A stretch of DNA of 18,016 bases from the NCBI GenBank assembly GCA_002367335.1, contig DFBI01000184.1:8145-26160 (forward strand), written 5' to 3'. The DNA comes from Syntrophaceae bacterium UBA3084 (GTDB lineage: Bacteria > Desulfobacterota > Syntrophia > Syntrophales > UBA6807). Of the stretch, positions 1 to 6,182 are shown piece by piece. The notes beneath the pieces are model-generated. The model was given only the letters and a program-made list of their open reading frames with translations. It searched no databases and was not told the origin of the DNA. The translations under genes were made by a program, and so were the position numbers. Within the stretch, counting starts at the first letter, position 1. Each line of letters starts with the position of its first letter.

Positions 1-2
1 CC

Positions 3-164
3 TTAAATTTGATACATTCGTAAAAAGTCCAAGAACTCCCTCTCGCTTGATGGGAGAGGGTAGGGCTGAGGACACCGCTATTTCAAGTAGTTATGTCCCC
101 CTCCCCTTTATCCCCTCCCACCAGGGGAGGGGAATCTGACTTTTTACAAACACATTAATCTTTA
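3..164. repeat. Inverted-repeat (MITE/REP-like) element, copy A
   Basis: The left end (3-29) and right end (138-164) form an imperfect terminal inverted repeat; the inner half, GTAAAAAGTC and its complement GACTTTTTAC, is exact. The core holds two GC-rich hairpins: CCCTCTC at 38-44 with GAGAGGG at 54-60, and TCCCCTCCC at 111-119 with GGGAGGGGA at 125-133. The same ends flank a different core at 4498-4645, which makes this a dispersed family. No coding capacity is visible. The hairpins lack a T-tract, so I do not call a terminator. Confidence 0.6.
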
Positions 165-249
165 TTACTTTATTAAACGGAAAAAAGGGTTTGAAGGTCA
201 TATACTATGTGTTTAGGTTACAACGCAATGAAAGAGTTCATACTTTTAT

Positions 250-265
250 AGTGAAACAGGTCACA
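250..265. promoter_or_regulatory. CRP-like palindrome near 3' end of the Crp/Fnr gene
   Basis: The sequence AGTGA, six bases, then TCACA matches the classical CRP half-sites TGTGA-N6-TCACA at nine of ten positions. It lies just beyond the stop codon of the minus-strand Crp/Fnr gene, so it does not sit at that gene's promoter. It could serve a gene left of the window or be a chance match. The neighbouring regulator carries a CRP-like recognition helix, which makes recognition plausible but unproven. Confidence 0.35.
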
Positions 266-270
266 TAGTT

Positions 271-963
271 TTATAAACGGGCACGTCTCTTAAGACGTGT
301 CAAATTGAGTATCTGAATCATGTTTTCCCTGGTGCTGATTAAGTTTCTTTCGCGTAAGACCTTCATTTCCTTATTGATGCTTTCTCTGGTAACACCAACC
401 ATGCTTGCAAGATCCTTCTGGGTCAGGCGCAAATCAATTCGTATAATGTCTTCCCCTTCTTTTTGGCGCCCATAGTTTGCTGCCAGCTCAACAAGTCTTC
501 TGGCAAGCCTGGTAGAGATGTTAAAAAAGCACACATCTTCCAGAAGATCATCTGTCTTGCGCAGGCGCATGGACAGGAAGGAAAAGATAGATTGTATTGC
601 ATTTTCATTATTCAACAGGAATGAGAGGAAATCTCTTCGATTCAGGGCAAATACCTCGGATGCTTCAAGCGCCACAGCATCAGCCGAACGTGACATTCCA
701 TCGAGAAGGGCCATTTCGCCGAAGAAATCCCCTTCGGAAAGAATTGCCGGTGAAACCTCTTCACCACTTTCAGAGGGGAGTACGATTCTGATGCTTCCCG
801 ATCTTACGATATAAAGGGAGTTCCCCTCGTCTCCCTTACGGAAAAGAGTCTCCCCTTTCTTCAGGGGGCGGTATCTTAATGAGGCGGCAAGGCGCTCAAT
901 GTCTTCATCACTGAGGGATTGAAACAAGTGGACTCTTTTTAGAAATAATTTTTCAGGTTTCAT
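271..963 (-). CDS. Crp/Fnr-family transcriptional regulator
   Basis: A cytoplasmic DNA-binding regulator of 230 residues, the usual family size. Roughly residues 10-125 form a cyclic-nucleotide-binding fold, including a phosphate-binding-cassette-like stretch with GEMALLDG followed by RSA, the positions that contact the nucleotide phosphate in CRP. A long dimerisation helix follows, then a winged helix around 175-220 with LTQKDLASMVGVTRESINKEM. Its TRESINK recognition segment keeps the Arg-Glu pair of CRP and has Lys where CRP has Arg185, so a TGTGA-like half-site is expected. The N-terminal cysteine cluster of FNR is absent, so it should not be an iron-sulfur oxygen sensor. The ATG at 961-963 has only a weak ribosome site. 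TATAAT boxes on this strand occur at 1041-1046 and 1051-1056 without a convincing -35. The ligand and targets are unknown. Confidence 0.9.
   Translation of the reverse strand: MKPEKLFLKRVHLFQSLSDEDIERLAASLRYRPLKKGETLFRKGDEGNSLYIVRSGSIRIVLPSESGEEVSPAILSEGDFFGEMALLDGMSRSADAVALEASEVFALNRRDFLSFLLNNENAIQSIFSFLSMRLRKTDDLLEDVCFFNISTRLARRLVELAANYGRQKEGEDIIRIDLRLTQKDLASMVGVTRESINKEMKVLRERNLISTRENMIQILNLTRLKRRARL
282..299 (-). terminator. Hairpin at the end of the Crp/Fnr gene, weak terminator candidate
   Basis: CACGTCT at 282-288 pairs with AGACGTG at 293-299 around a four-base loop, inside the last codons of the minus-strand gene. On that strand it is followed by CCCGTTTATAAAA, which is not a proper T-tract. 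It may stabilise the 3' end of the mRNA or reduce read-through; evidence for intrinsic termination is weak. Confidence 0.25.
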
Positions 964-1047
964 AATGCAAACATTTCAATCGGATATTTTCTTGCGGGGC
1001 AAAAGGATTTATTTTTCAGCATTTTGTTGAAAAACAAATCATTATAA

Positions 1048-1131
1048 ATTATTATATCGGCAAATATAGCTGATACTAAAAAAGAAGTCAAAAAATATGT
1101 GGATCATTTCCAGTCCCTTAAGGCAAAATAA
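1048..1131 (+). pseudogene. Possible C-terminal gene remnant
   Basis: A 27-codon stretch between two in-frame stops reads like natural protein, ending ADTKKEVKKYVDHFQSLKAK before TAA at 1129-1131. There is no ATG, GTG or TTG in frame that would make it a plausible complete gene. The Lys/Glu-rich helical composition resembles a real C-terminus. I cannot name a family; it may be a decayed gene end or chance. Confidence 0.25.
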
Positions 1132-1174
1132 GTGTGTTATCTATAATTAGAAAGCTTTGCACAGTAGCCATATT

Positions 1175-1255
1175 GTCATTGCGAGCGAAGCGAAGCAATC
1201 TATAACTCCTTGTAATCATAATAGATTGCCGCGTCGCCTTGCTCCTCGCAATGAC
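1175..1255. repeat. Dispersed palindromic repeat (GTCATTGCGAG type)
   Basis: GTCATTGCGAG at 1175-1185 is exactly complementary to CTCGCAATGAC at 1245-1255, and CAATCTAT at 1196-1203 pairs with ATAGATTG at 1221-1228, giving a long cruciform or stem-loop of about 81 bp. Sequences of this kind recur between genes in many unrelated bacterial genomes. It has no coding content. Confidence 0.7.
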
Positions 1256-1303
1256 CAAAAGCGTAGTTATGCAAACGCTTCAATTAATCAGGTATGATCC
1301 CAG

Positions 1304-1377
1304 AGGGTTCCAGGGGTCGAGTGAAATGCTAAAAATTATAAATCCTTGAACCCTCTTCTCCAACTAAATTGGAGAAG
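1304..1377. repeat. Paired hairpins upstream of yjbQ
   Basis: AGGGTTCCAGG at 1304-1314 pairs with CCTTGAACCCT at 1344-1354 with one mismatch. Immediately after, CTTCTCCAA at 1355-1363 pairs perfectly with TTGGAGAAG at 1369-1377 around a five-base loop. The second hairpin ends about 28 nt before the yjbQ start. It could be repeat DNA or a leader structure; there is no T-tract. Confidence 0.45.
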
Positions 1378-1405
1378 ACCCAAATATGTTAATTAAAGGT
1401 GTCTT

Positions 1406-1804
1406 ATGAAACAATTTATTGTTAAAACGAATTCGCGGTTCGAGATGAAAGATATAACGAATCAGGTAAAGTCTGTGGTGTGTGAAAGTAATGTGAAAAA
1501 CGGGGTGTGTTATGTGTTTGTACCTCATACGACTGCGGCAGTTACGATCAATGAAAATGCTGATCCTGATGTGCCGAGGGATATTATCATGGAACTGGAT
1601 AAAGTGATTCCGCTTCATGATAATTACAGTCATATGGAAGGAAACTCTGCCGCTCATATCAAATCGTCTCTCATTGGCACATCAGAGATGGTCTTTATTG
1701 AAAATGGGGATATTGTCCTCGGTACATGGCAGTCTCTTTTTTTCTGCGAATTCGATGGTCCGAGGACAAGAAAGGTATATGTTAAACTTGTGCCAACGGA
1801 GTAA
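1406..1804 (+). CDS. yjbQ: YjbQ/UPF0047 family protein (secondary thiamine-phosphate synthase-type)
   Basis: A 132-residue, single-domain cytoplasmic protein of the usual family length. Signature segments are all present: GVCYVFVPHTTAAVTINENAD (around residues 33-53), then Y-x-H-x-EGNSAAHIKSSLIG, then GTWQSLFFCEFDGPR near the C-terminus. The conserved His and Glu residues in these segments are thought to form a metal or phosphate site. Family members have been reported to give weak thiamine-phosphate synthase activity, hence the database name, but the physiological role is unsettled. The ATG at 1406 follows AAAGGTG at 1396-1402. It appears to stand alone; no thiamine genes are adjacent. Confidence 0.9.
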   Translation: MKQFIVKTNSRFEMKDITNQVKSVVCESNVKNGVCYVFVPHTTAAVTINENADPDVPRDIIMELDKVIPLHDNYSHMEGNSAAHIKSSLIGTSEMVFIENGDIVLGTWQSLFFCEFDGPRTRKVYVKLVPTE

Positions 1805-1807
1805 AAA

Positions 1808-1828
1808 CTTTTGGATCATCTCCAAAAG
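1808..1828 (+). terminator. Hairpin directly after yjbQ, weak terminator candidate
   Basis: CTTTTGGA at 1808-1815 pairs perfectly with TCCAAAAG at 1821-1828 around a five-base loop, starting four bases after the yjbQ stop. The position suits an end-of-transcript structure, but the stem is AT-rich and no T-tract follows. Confidence 0.3.
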
Positions 1829-1960
1829 AGTTGGTAGGAGGATAAGTGGCCAAGTTAAATACTTAAGAATTATAAAGAGTTAGAAGTTTTGCAAAGGTCC
1901 TGTCAGTCAGGTCTAAAAATTTACAAAGTAACAAAAGGATTTCCTTAAAATATTAATCTT

Positions 1961-2008
1961 TTACTGATTTCTGACCTCTGATAACTAATAACTTTGCGGC
2001 TTTGCCGC
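1961..2008. repeat. Heptanucleotide run plus GCGGC-TTT-GCCGC hairpin before the BrkB-like gene
   Basis: From 1961 the bases fall into related seven-base units: TTACTGA, TTTCTGA, CCTCTGA, TAACTAA, TAACTTT. They are followed by GCGGC (1996-2000), TTT and GCCGC (2004-2008), a small perfect hairpin 12 nt before the next ATG. The hairpin motif recurs before yggS and in part before murE, and long heptad runs fill the ftsI-murE spacer. Confidence 0.5.
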
Positions 2009-2020
2009 ATCTGGTGAAAC

Positions 2021-2848
2021 ATGAGTAAAATTCTACATTGCTGTAAATTGCCGCTGGATATTCTTGCAGATGCTATCCGATCGTTTTTTGATGATGACTG
2101 TTTCAATCTATCAGCCGCCGTATCCTTTTATACCATGATATCGGTTATTCCGATCATTTACCTCATTTTTTACATAAGCGGTTTGGTGTTAGGGTCTTCG
2201 GAAAGCGCGTACGTCGCTGTTATTGAGTTTATAAAAGACCTGCATCCTTATGTGGAGGAGAAGTTAATTTTTGAGGTTAAACAGTTGTCAGATGTCAGTG
2301 GTTTCGCTGGCTGGTTAGCTTTCCTTTTTCTCCTGTGGATTTCTACCATGTTTGTAACTTCTCTGGAAACGGCTTTTACGAAGATATTTAATGTAAAAAA
2401 TAAGAGACATCCATTCAGATCATTCTTTGTAGGTGTTTCCGTGATACCTGTAGGGCTTACGGCAATCCTTTTTTCCATAGTGGTAAATACAGGGGCACAG
2501 TTCCTGGAAAAATGGAAGATAGGTTATTTTTTAATCAACAGCGCTCTCATACGATACGTTATACCTCTTTCAGTTACTGTATTGTTTTTTACCATTATAT
2601 ATAAAGTTATTCCCAATAAAAAAGTTTATTTTTACCATGCTCTGACAGGTGGCATAATATGCACGCTTTTCCTGGAAGTTGCGAAACAGTTATTTAACTT
2701 TTATCTTTCTCTCGGAGGAAACCCCGCGAGTTTTGTTTATGGTTCACTGCACGCTCTGGTATATGTGGTCATCTGGGTATTTTACCTTGTTTCTATTACC
2801 CTCTTTACGGGGGAGATCGTATCTGTTTTAGAACGAAGAAGGGGATAA
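2021..2848 (+). CDS. YihY/virulence factor BrkB family membrane protein
   Basis: A 275-residue inner-membrane protein with about six hydrophobic segments. Family hallmarks include the N-terminal LSAAVSFYTMISVIP around residues 30-45. The C-terminal half has VIPNKKVYFYHALTGG, then LEVAKQLFNFYLSL and the last membrane stretch ending in LFTGEIVSVLERRR. This family was once misnamed ribonuclease BN; its true function is not settled, with transport or envelope roles proposed. The ATG at 2021 is preceded by GGTGA (2013-2017), a modest ribosome site directly after the GCGGCTTTGCCGC hairpin. The stop is 12 nt before maf, so the two are probably co-transcribed. Confidence 0.88.
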   Translation: MSKILHCCKLPLDILADAIRSFFDDDCFNLSAAVSFYTMISVIPIIYLIFYISGLVLGSSESAYVAVIEFIKDLHPYVEEKLIFEVKQLSDVSGFAGWLAFLFLLWISTMFVTSLETAFTKIFNVKNKRHPFRSFFVGVSVIPVGLTAILFSIVVNTGAQFLEKWKIGYFLINSALIRYVIPLSVTVLFFTIIYKVIPNKKVYFYHALTGGIICTLFLEVAKQLFNFYLSLGGNPASFVYGSLHALVYVVIWVFYLVSITLFTGEIVSVLERRRG

Positions 2849-2860
2849 GTATAGAGAATT

Positions 2861-3442
2861 ATGCTGCCGGCTTCCATTATTTTAGCATCTGTCTCTCCCC
2901 GGAGACAGGAGCTCCTTAAAGGGATAGGAATCAAATTTGATGTGATTCCGAGTGGTGCCAATGAAGACGCTCTGGATGGGGAAACCCCGAGGGGCCATGT
3001 ATTGAGGCTCTCTAAGAAAAAAAGTTTTGCTGTATCACAAAATAACCCGGATGCGTGGGTGTTGGGTGCGGATACAGTCGTTATAATTGACGGGGAAGTC
3101 CTGGGCAAACCCGGGACACAGAAAGAAGCAAGGATAATGCTGAAAAAGCTGAGCGGCAGGGAACACAGGGTAATAACCGGTTTTACCATTGTGAATAAGA
3201 GTACGGATGTAATAATAAGTGATGCTGTTGAATCGTCAGTTCTATTTAAAGAAATACTTGAGGATGAGATGAATTGGTATGTGAAGACAGAAGAGCCATA
3301 CGATAAAGCGGGAGGATATGCCGTGCAGGGAATGGCTGCATTTTTTGTCAGCGAAATTCACGGTTCATATACGAATGTAATTGGTCTTCCCCTTACGGAA
3401 GTTGTAATGGCGTTAAGGAGAGTTGGTGCGCTGGTCTTTTAG
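2861..3442 (+). CDS. maf: Maf family nucleoside-triphosphate pyrophosphatase
   Basis: A 193-residue cytoplasmic enzyme that hydrolyses non-canonical or modified nucleoside triphosphates (dTTP/UTP or m7GTP classes) to the monophosphate and pyrophosphate. It matches the family from end to end: ILASVSPRRQELL at the N-terminus, VLGADTVV near residue 70, LGKP, EPYDKAGGYAVQG around 146-158 and SYTNVIGLPL near the C-terminus. Which subclass it belongs to is not certain by eye; the YDKAGGYAVQG form is most like the dTTP/UTP-type. Its TAG stop (3440-3442) lies inside a probable target-site duplication of the MITE-like insertion that follows. Confidence 0.92.
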   Translation: MLPASIILASVSPRRQELLKGIGIKFDVIPSGANEDALDGETPRGHVLRLSKKKSFAVSQNNPDAWVLGADTVVIIDGEVLGKPGTQKEARIMLKKLSGREHRVITGFTIVNKSTDVIISDAVESSVLFKEILEDEMNWYVKTEEPYDKAGGYAVQGMAAFFVSEIHGSYTNVIGLPLTEVVMALRRVGALVF

Positions 3443-3591
3443 ATTGAGACCTTTGCAAAACGCCCCTTTCGCCCAATTTCTGCGTCAGACTCAAAATTTA
3501 ATCCTCGAAATACTCAATGTATTCCTGTGGTTAAATTTTTCGTCTTCCTTGAACTTGAACGAAATTAAACATTTTGCAAAGGTCTTAGATT
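3440..3591. mobile_element. MITE-like insertion with TAGATT flanking repeats
   Basis: AGACCTTTGCAAAA at 3447-3460 is exactly complementary to TTTTGCAAAGGTCT at 3572-3585, giving a 139-bp element. The interior is also partly self-complementary (AAAATTTAATCC near 3493 against GGTTAAATTTTT near 3530, with GAAATAC facing GTATTC at the centre), so the whole can fold as one long hairpin. TAGATT occurs on both sides (3440-3445 and 3586-3591), consistent with a six-base target duplication. No transposase is encoded, so movement would need one in trans. It splits what would otherwise be a tight maf-yggS junction. Confidence 0.65.
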
Positions 3592-3637
3592 CTTTATTCA
3601 CAAGAACTGCGGCTTTGCCGTCTCAGAAGGAAAATTG

Positions 3638-4330
3638 ATGTCGACAATAAGAGAAAACATAGAGAGAATAAGAGAAAACATTGCCGAGGCAGCCTTGAGG
3701 TCCGGTCGAGATCCATCTGATATAAGATTGATGGGTGTAACCAAAACGGTTGATGATAGCAAAATCATGGAAGCTATTGATTGTGGCATTGATATTATCG
3801 GTGAGAATTATGTCCAGGAGGGAAAACGAAAGATTGAAAAGATGGGAAAAACTCTTGAATGGCACATGATCGGGCATTTACAGACCAATAAGGCCAAATA
3901 TGTTGTCAGTCTTTTTGACATGATTCATTCCGTCGATAGAATGAAACTGGCACGTGAACTGGATAAAAAATCCAGGGAAGCTGGTTGTATCACTAAGATA
4001 CTTATTGAAGTTAATGTTAGCGGAGAAGAAACAAAAAACGGTGTCCCGAAGGATAAAGCCGTTGATCTTGTTAAGGAGATTGCAAGTCTCGAAAATCTGT
4101 CAATACAGGGTCTGATGACTATGCCGCCGTGGTTTGATGACCCTGAAGATGCGAGACCTTACTTTGTTGCCTTGAGAGAACTGAGAGACAAGATAGTTGA
4201 TGAAAACATTGAAGGTGTTGAAATGGCCGAGCTTTCAATGGGAATGTCAGGTGATTTCACTGTGGCCGTGGAAGAGGGGGCAACCATTGTCAGAGTGGGA
4301 AGAGCTATTTTTGGAGAAAGGACATACTGA
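3638..4330 (+). CDS. yggS: YggS/PROSC-type pyridoxal-phosphate homeostasis protein
   Basis: A 230-residue cytoplasmic alanine-racemase-like TIM-barrel protein that binds PLP and buffers its level; no enzymatic activity is established for the family. Lys36 in GVTKT is the expected Schiff-base lysine, at the same number as in E. coli YggS. Other signatures are GENYVQE, WHMIGHLQTNKAKY, EVNVSGEETKNG, GLMTMPP, LSMGMSGDF and the terminal VRVGRAIFG. The ATG at 3638 is preferred over an adjacent in-frame TTG at 3635 because AGAAGGA (3625-3631) lies at good spacing. It follows maf across the MITE-like insertion and was probably once closer. proC and yggT, frequent neighbours elsewhere, are absent here. 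Confidence 0.92.
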   Translation: MSTIRENIERIRENIAEAALRSGRDPSDIRLMGVTKTVDDSKIMEAIDCGIDIIGENYVQEGKRKIEKMGKTLEWHMIGHLQTNKAKYVVSLFDMIHSVDRMKLARELDKKSREAGCITKILIEVNVSGEETKNGVPKDKAVDLVKEIASLENLSIQGLMTMPPWFDDPEDARPYFVALRELRDKIVDENIEGVEMAELSMGMSGDFTVAVEEGATIVRVGRAIFGERTY

Positions 4331-4434
4331 ATCTATAAGTTTGCGGGGTGATACTTTTATAATCTGTTGATATGTGGCATGTTTGGGGAACGGGTCCTGC
4401 ATCGTACGATTTTCTGAATTGCGGCAATCCCCTA

Positions 4435-4450
4435 TGTGAAGGTTTTCACA
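4435..4450. promoter_or_regulatory. Perfect CRP-type palindrome
   Basis: TGTGAAGGTTTTCACA is a 16-base site with TGTGA and TCACA half-sites separated by six bases; symmetry extends to six bases per arm. It lies between yggS and the small exported protein gene at 4759, but an inverted-repeat element intervenes, placing the site more than 300 nt from that start. The Crp/Fnr protein in this window is a candidate binder because its recognition helix has TRESINK. The regulated promoter is not identified. Confidence 0.5.
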
Positions 4451-4497
4451 ATATATGTATGAAATTTCCCATTTATTCTTACCCTAATTCTGTGATA

Positions 4498-4645
4498 TTA
4501 AATTCGACACATTCGTAAAAAGTCGAAAAGTACCATTTTTCGTCATTCCGGCGAAAGCCGGAATCCAGTCTATTCAGCTACTTACGAAGGCTCTAGACTC
4601 CGGTTTTCACCGGAGTGACGATTTTTTACGAGTTCATCAAATTTA
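4498..4645. repeat. Inverted-repeat (MITE/REP-like) element, copy B
   Basis: The ends at 4498-4524 and 4620-4645 are imperfect inverted copies (ATTCGTAAAAAGTC against GATTTTTTACGAG) and match the ends of the element at 3-164. The core differs: ATTCCGGC (4545-4552) pairs with GCCGGAAT (4557-4564) over a GAAA loop, ACTCCGGT (4597-4604) pairs with ACCGGAGT (4609-4616) over TTTC, and CGTCA/TGACG closes the pair. Cores of this kind are common dispersed palindromes in bacteria. No target duplication is obvious. Confidence 0.65.
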
Positions 4646-4758
4646 GCAAGTATTCAAAAAGATATGAAATATTTTCCAAAAGAAACCGGTTTGTTACGAT
4701 AAGATTTTAAGGTCGAGGCCTAAGTAAATCAAAATCGAAAAAGTAAAAGGGGGATGTT

Positions 4759-5088
4759 ATGAAAAATATAAAATTGTTTACTGTTATTTTTTTGCTGAGT
4801 CTCTTTCTTGTCGCTGTCTCCTATCAAAATGCTATCGCTGGGTGCCTGGCCGCTAGGCTGACGGTTCCGGCAATTGTTTCACTTGAGACGGCAAGCGAGG
4901 CAGGCTCTATTCTGAAAAGTATCGGCGGAGTGATAAAAGTGAGGACAAACTATAAGGCCCATACTGCGGAGTTGTTTTTTAACGATGAAAAAACAAGTGT
5001 GAAGAAAATCAAAACAACCCTCAGGAAAGCAGGTTTCCCGGCAAAAAGAAAAATAAAGTATATAAAGATTTCTACTTTTCTAACATAA
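4759..5088 (+). CDS. Small exported HMA-like protein lacking the CxxC metal site
   Basis: A 109-residue protein with a clear N-terminal signal: KNIK, a hydrophobic core to about residue 21, then QNAIAGC. Cleavage by signal peptidase I after Ala27 is possible, but IAGC at 26-29 also fits a lipobox with Cys29 as the lipidated residue. Residues about 35-95 resemble a heavy-metal-associated (ferredoxin-like) fold: an ILKSIGGVIKV segment, TAELFFNDEKTSVKKIKTTL, and a final RKAGF. Where metal-binding members have CxxC, this protein has Ser-Leu-Glu-Thr (41-44), so classical copper binding is unlikely. The ATG at 4759 follows a strong AAGGGGG. It is monocistronic and convergent with the minus-strand operon. 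The function is unknown; the fold call rests on pattern recognition only. Confidence 0.75.
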   Translation: MKNIKLFTVIFLLSLFLVAVSYQNAIAGCLAARLTVPAIVSLETASEAGSILKSIGGVIKVRTNYKAHTAELFFNDEKTSVKKIKTTLRKAGFPAKRKIKYIKISTFLT

Positions 5089-5100
5089 AATTTGTAGCCG

Positions 5101-5153
5101 TTCGACAGGCTCACGGTGAAGCCGTTCCACAGATACATCCTGAGCCAGTCGAA
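5101..5153. repeat. Dispersed palindrome (TTCGACAGGCTCA type)
   Basis: TTCGACAGGCTCA at 5101-5113 faces TGAGCCAGTCGAA at 5141-5153 with one mismatch. GATACATCCTGA is directly repeated at 5132-5143 and 5155-5166. It lies between two convergent genes, where it could act as a boundary structure, but there are no flanking T-tracts. Similar palindromes are widespread between genes in bacteria. Confidence 0.55.
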
Positions 5154-5232
5154 GGATACATCCTGATGTTTTTATATTTAACCCGTTCGGGGAAACCGAG
5201 CCCTGTGTCCTCAAAAGATACAACACATAATC

Positions 5233-6180
5233 CTATTTCCCCTTATAAATGAATCTTTCAAACAACCTGTGAAAGGGTGTCCAGTCTGATTCGTCGTCAC
5301 TCGCACCATCTATGAATTCCTGAAAAGCGTTTACCTTGGCGTCCAGATCGTCGATCATATTAACAATCAATGCCTCCAGGGTTTTGGGCCGTTTTGGTGA
5401 TCCGTATTCCAGGGCACCGTGATGGCTTAGCACAATGTGCTTGAGTTCCAGGGCTAATTGTTCAGGGAAATCTTCGATAGAGGCAATCTTTTCATCTATC
5501 AGTTCCAAACCGATGACGATATGCCCGATCAGTCGTCCAACATCAGTATAATCTATGATTTTTTTATATGAAAGTTCATGAATCTTCCCTATATCGTGAA
5601 GTATGCCACCGGTGATGAGCAGGTCTTTGTTTATATGTTTATAGTGATTTGCCGCAAGATCAAGAAGCCGGGTGACCGAAAGTGTGTGTTCCAGAAGACC
5701 GCCGATGTAGAAATGGTGAAGCCCCTTGGCTGCCGGGGCTCTTTTGAATGCATACAGGATTTCATCGTCACTGAAAATGGCGGTTAGTAATTCTTTTAAA
5801 GGGGGAGTCGTAATTTTTTCTACAAATAGCATCAACTCCCGGAACATTTCATCAATATCCGATTTGGACGCAGGGGAATAGTCAGCGGGGTTAGTGTCAG
5901 AATCCTCCATTTTTGCAATCTGCGAGATGGAAAGTTGTGTGACATTCCTGTAATTGACTGCCCGGGACCGTATGTCAATGACATCTCCCTTTTGAAATAT
6001 TCTGTTTAGCTGTGCTGCATTTTCCCAGACCCTTCCTTCTATTTCGCCGGTTTTATCTCTAAGGCGAAGATTCAAATAGGGGGAACCTTTCTGAGAAACG
6101 GCCATATTTTTTTCTGTTACAAGAAATATATCGTTTATCTTGTTGCCGGTCTCTATATCTTTGACATAAATATTTTTCAT
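5233..6180 (-). CDS. YhaM-like OB-fold/HD-domain 3'-5' exoribonuclease
   Basis: A 315-residue cytoplasmic protein with the architecture of YhaM. An N-terminal OB-fold (roughly residues 1-95, with YLNLRLRDKTGEIEGRVWE) is presumed to grip nucleic acid. An HD phosphohydrolase domain follows, with His165 in LEHTLSV, His195-Asp196 in ILHDIGKI, and later HIVLSHHG. Family members degrade RNA or single-stranded DNA from the 3' end with a divalent metal; the substrate here is inferred. The ATG at 6180 is chosen; an in-frame TTG at 6186 would overlap the fdhD stop as TTGA, and both share GGGTGG as ribosome site. It is the last gene of selB-fdhD-this gene, so it is translationally coupled to fdhD. Confidence 0.85.
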   Translation of the reverse strand: MKNIYVKDIETGNKINDIFLVTEKNMAVSQKGSPYLNLRLRDKTGEIEGRVWENAAQLNRIFQKGDVIDIRSRAVNYRNVTQLSISQIAKMEDSDTNPADYSPASKSDIDEMFRELMLFVEKITTPPLKELLTAIFSDDEILYAFKRAPAAKGLHHFYIGGLLEHTLSVTRLLDLAANHYKHINKDLLITGGILHDIGKIHELSYKKIIDYTDVGRLIGHIVIGLELIDEKIASIEDFPEQLALELKHIVLSHHGALEYGSPKRPKTLEALIVNMIDDLDAKVNAFQEFIDGASDDESDWTPFHRLFERFIYKGK

Positions 6181-6182
6181 AA

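Larger units (their letters stand above)
964..1405. other. 442-nt spacer with remnant and repeats, no intact gene
   Basis: This spacer separates the minus-strand regulator from plus-strand yjbQ. It contains the AT-rich upstream region of the regulator, a short stop-bounded coding-like stretch (1048-1131), a dispersed inverted repeat (1175-1255), and paired hairpins before yjbQ (1304-1377). No intact gene, tRNA or recognisable riboswitch was seen. In particular the CTGAGA-type core of a TPP riboswitch is absent, although yjbQ-family proteins have been linked to thiamine phosphate. Confidence 0.6.
4331..4758. other. 428-nt spacer between yggS and the small exported protein
   Basis: No gene is visible. 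The spacer contains a TATAAT box (4358-4363) without a good -35, a perfect CRP-type palindrome (4435-4450), and an inverted-repeat element (4498-4645). The last 110 nt lead to a strong ribosome site before the next gene, but no convincing sigma70 promoter could be assigned. Confidence 0.5.

Noticed and set aside
111..133. Intrinsic terminator from the GC-rich hairpin in the left repeat
   Set aside because: The stem is strong but no T-tract follows on either strand, and the hairpin belongs to a repeat element.
1300..1405. TPP riboswitch before yjbQ
   Set aside because: The conserved CTGAGA-type core and the second conserved helix sequence are missing; the hairpins present are simple inverted repeats.
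2782..3189. A 135-codon minus-strand open frame across the BrkB-like and maf genes
   Set aside because: It overlaps two convincing plus-strand genes and shows no protein-like motifs.
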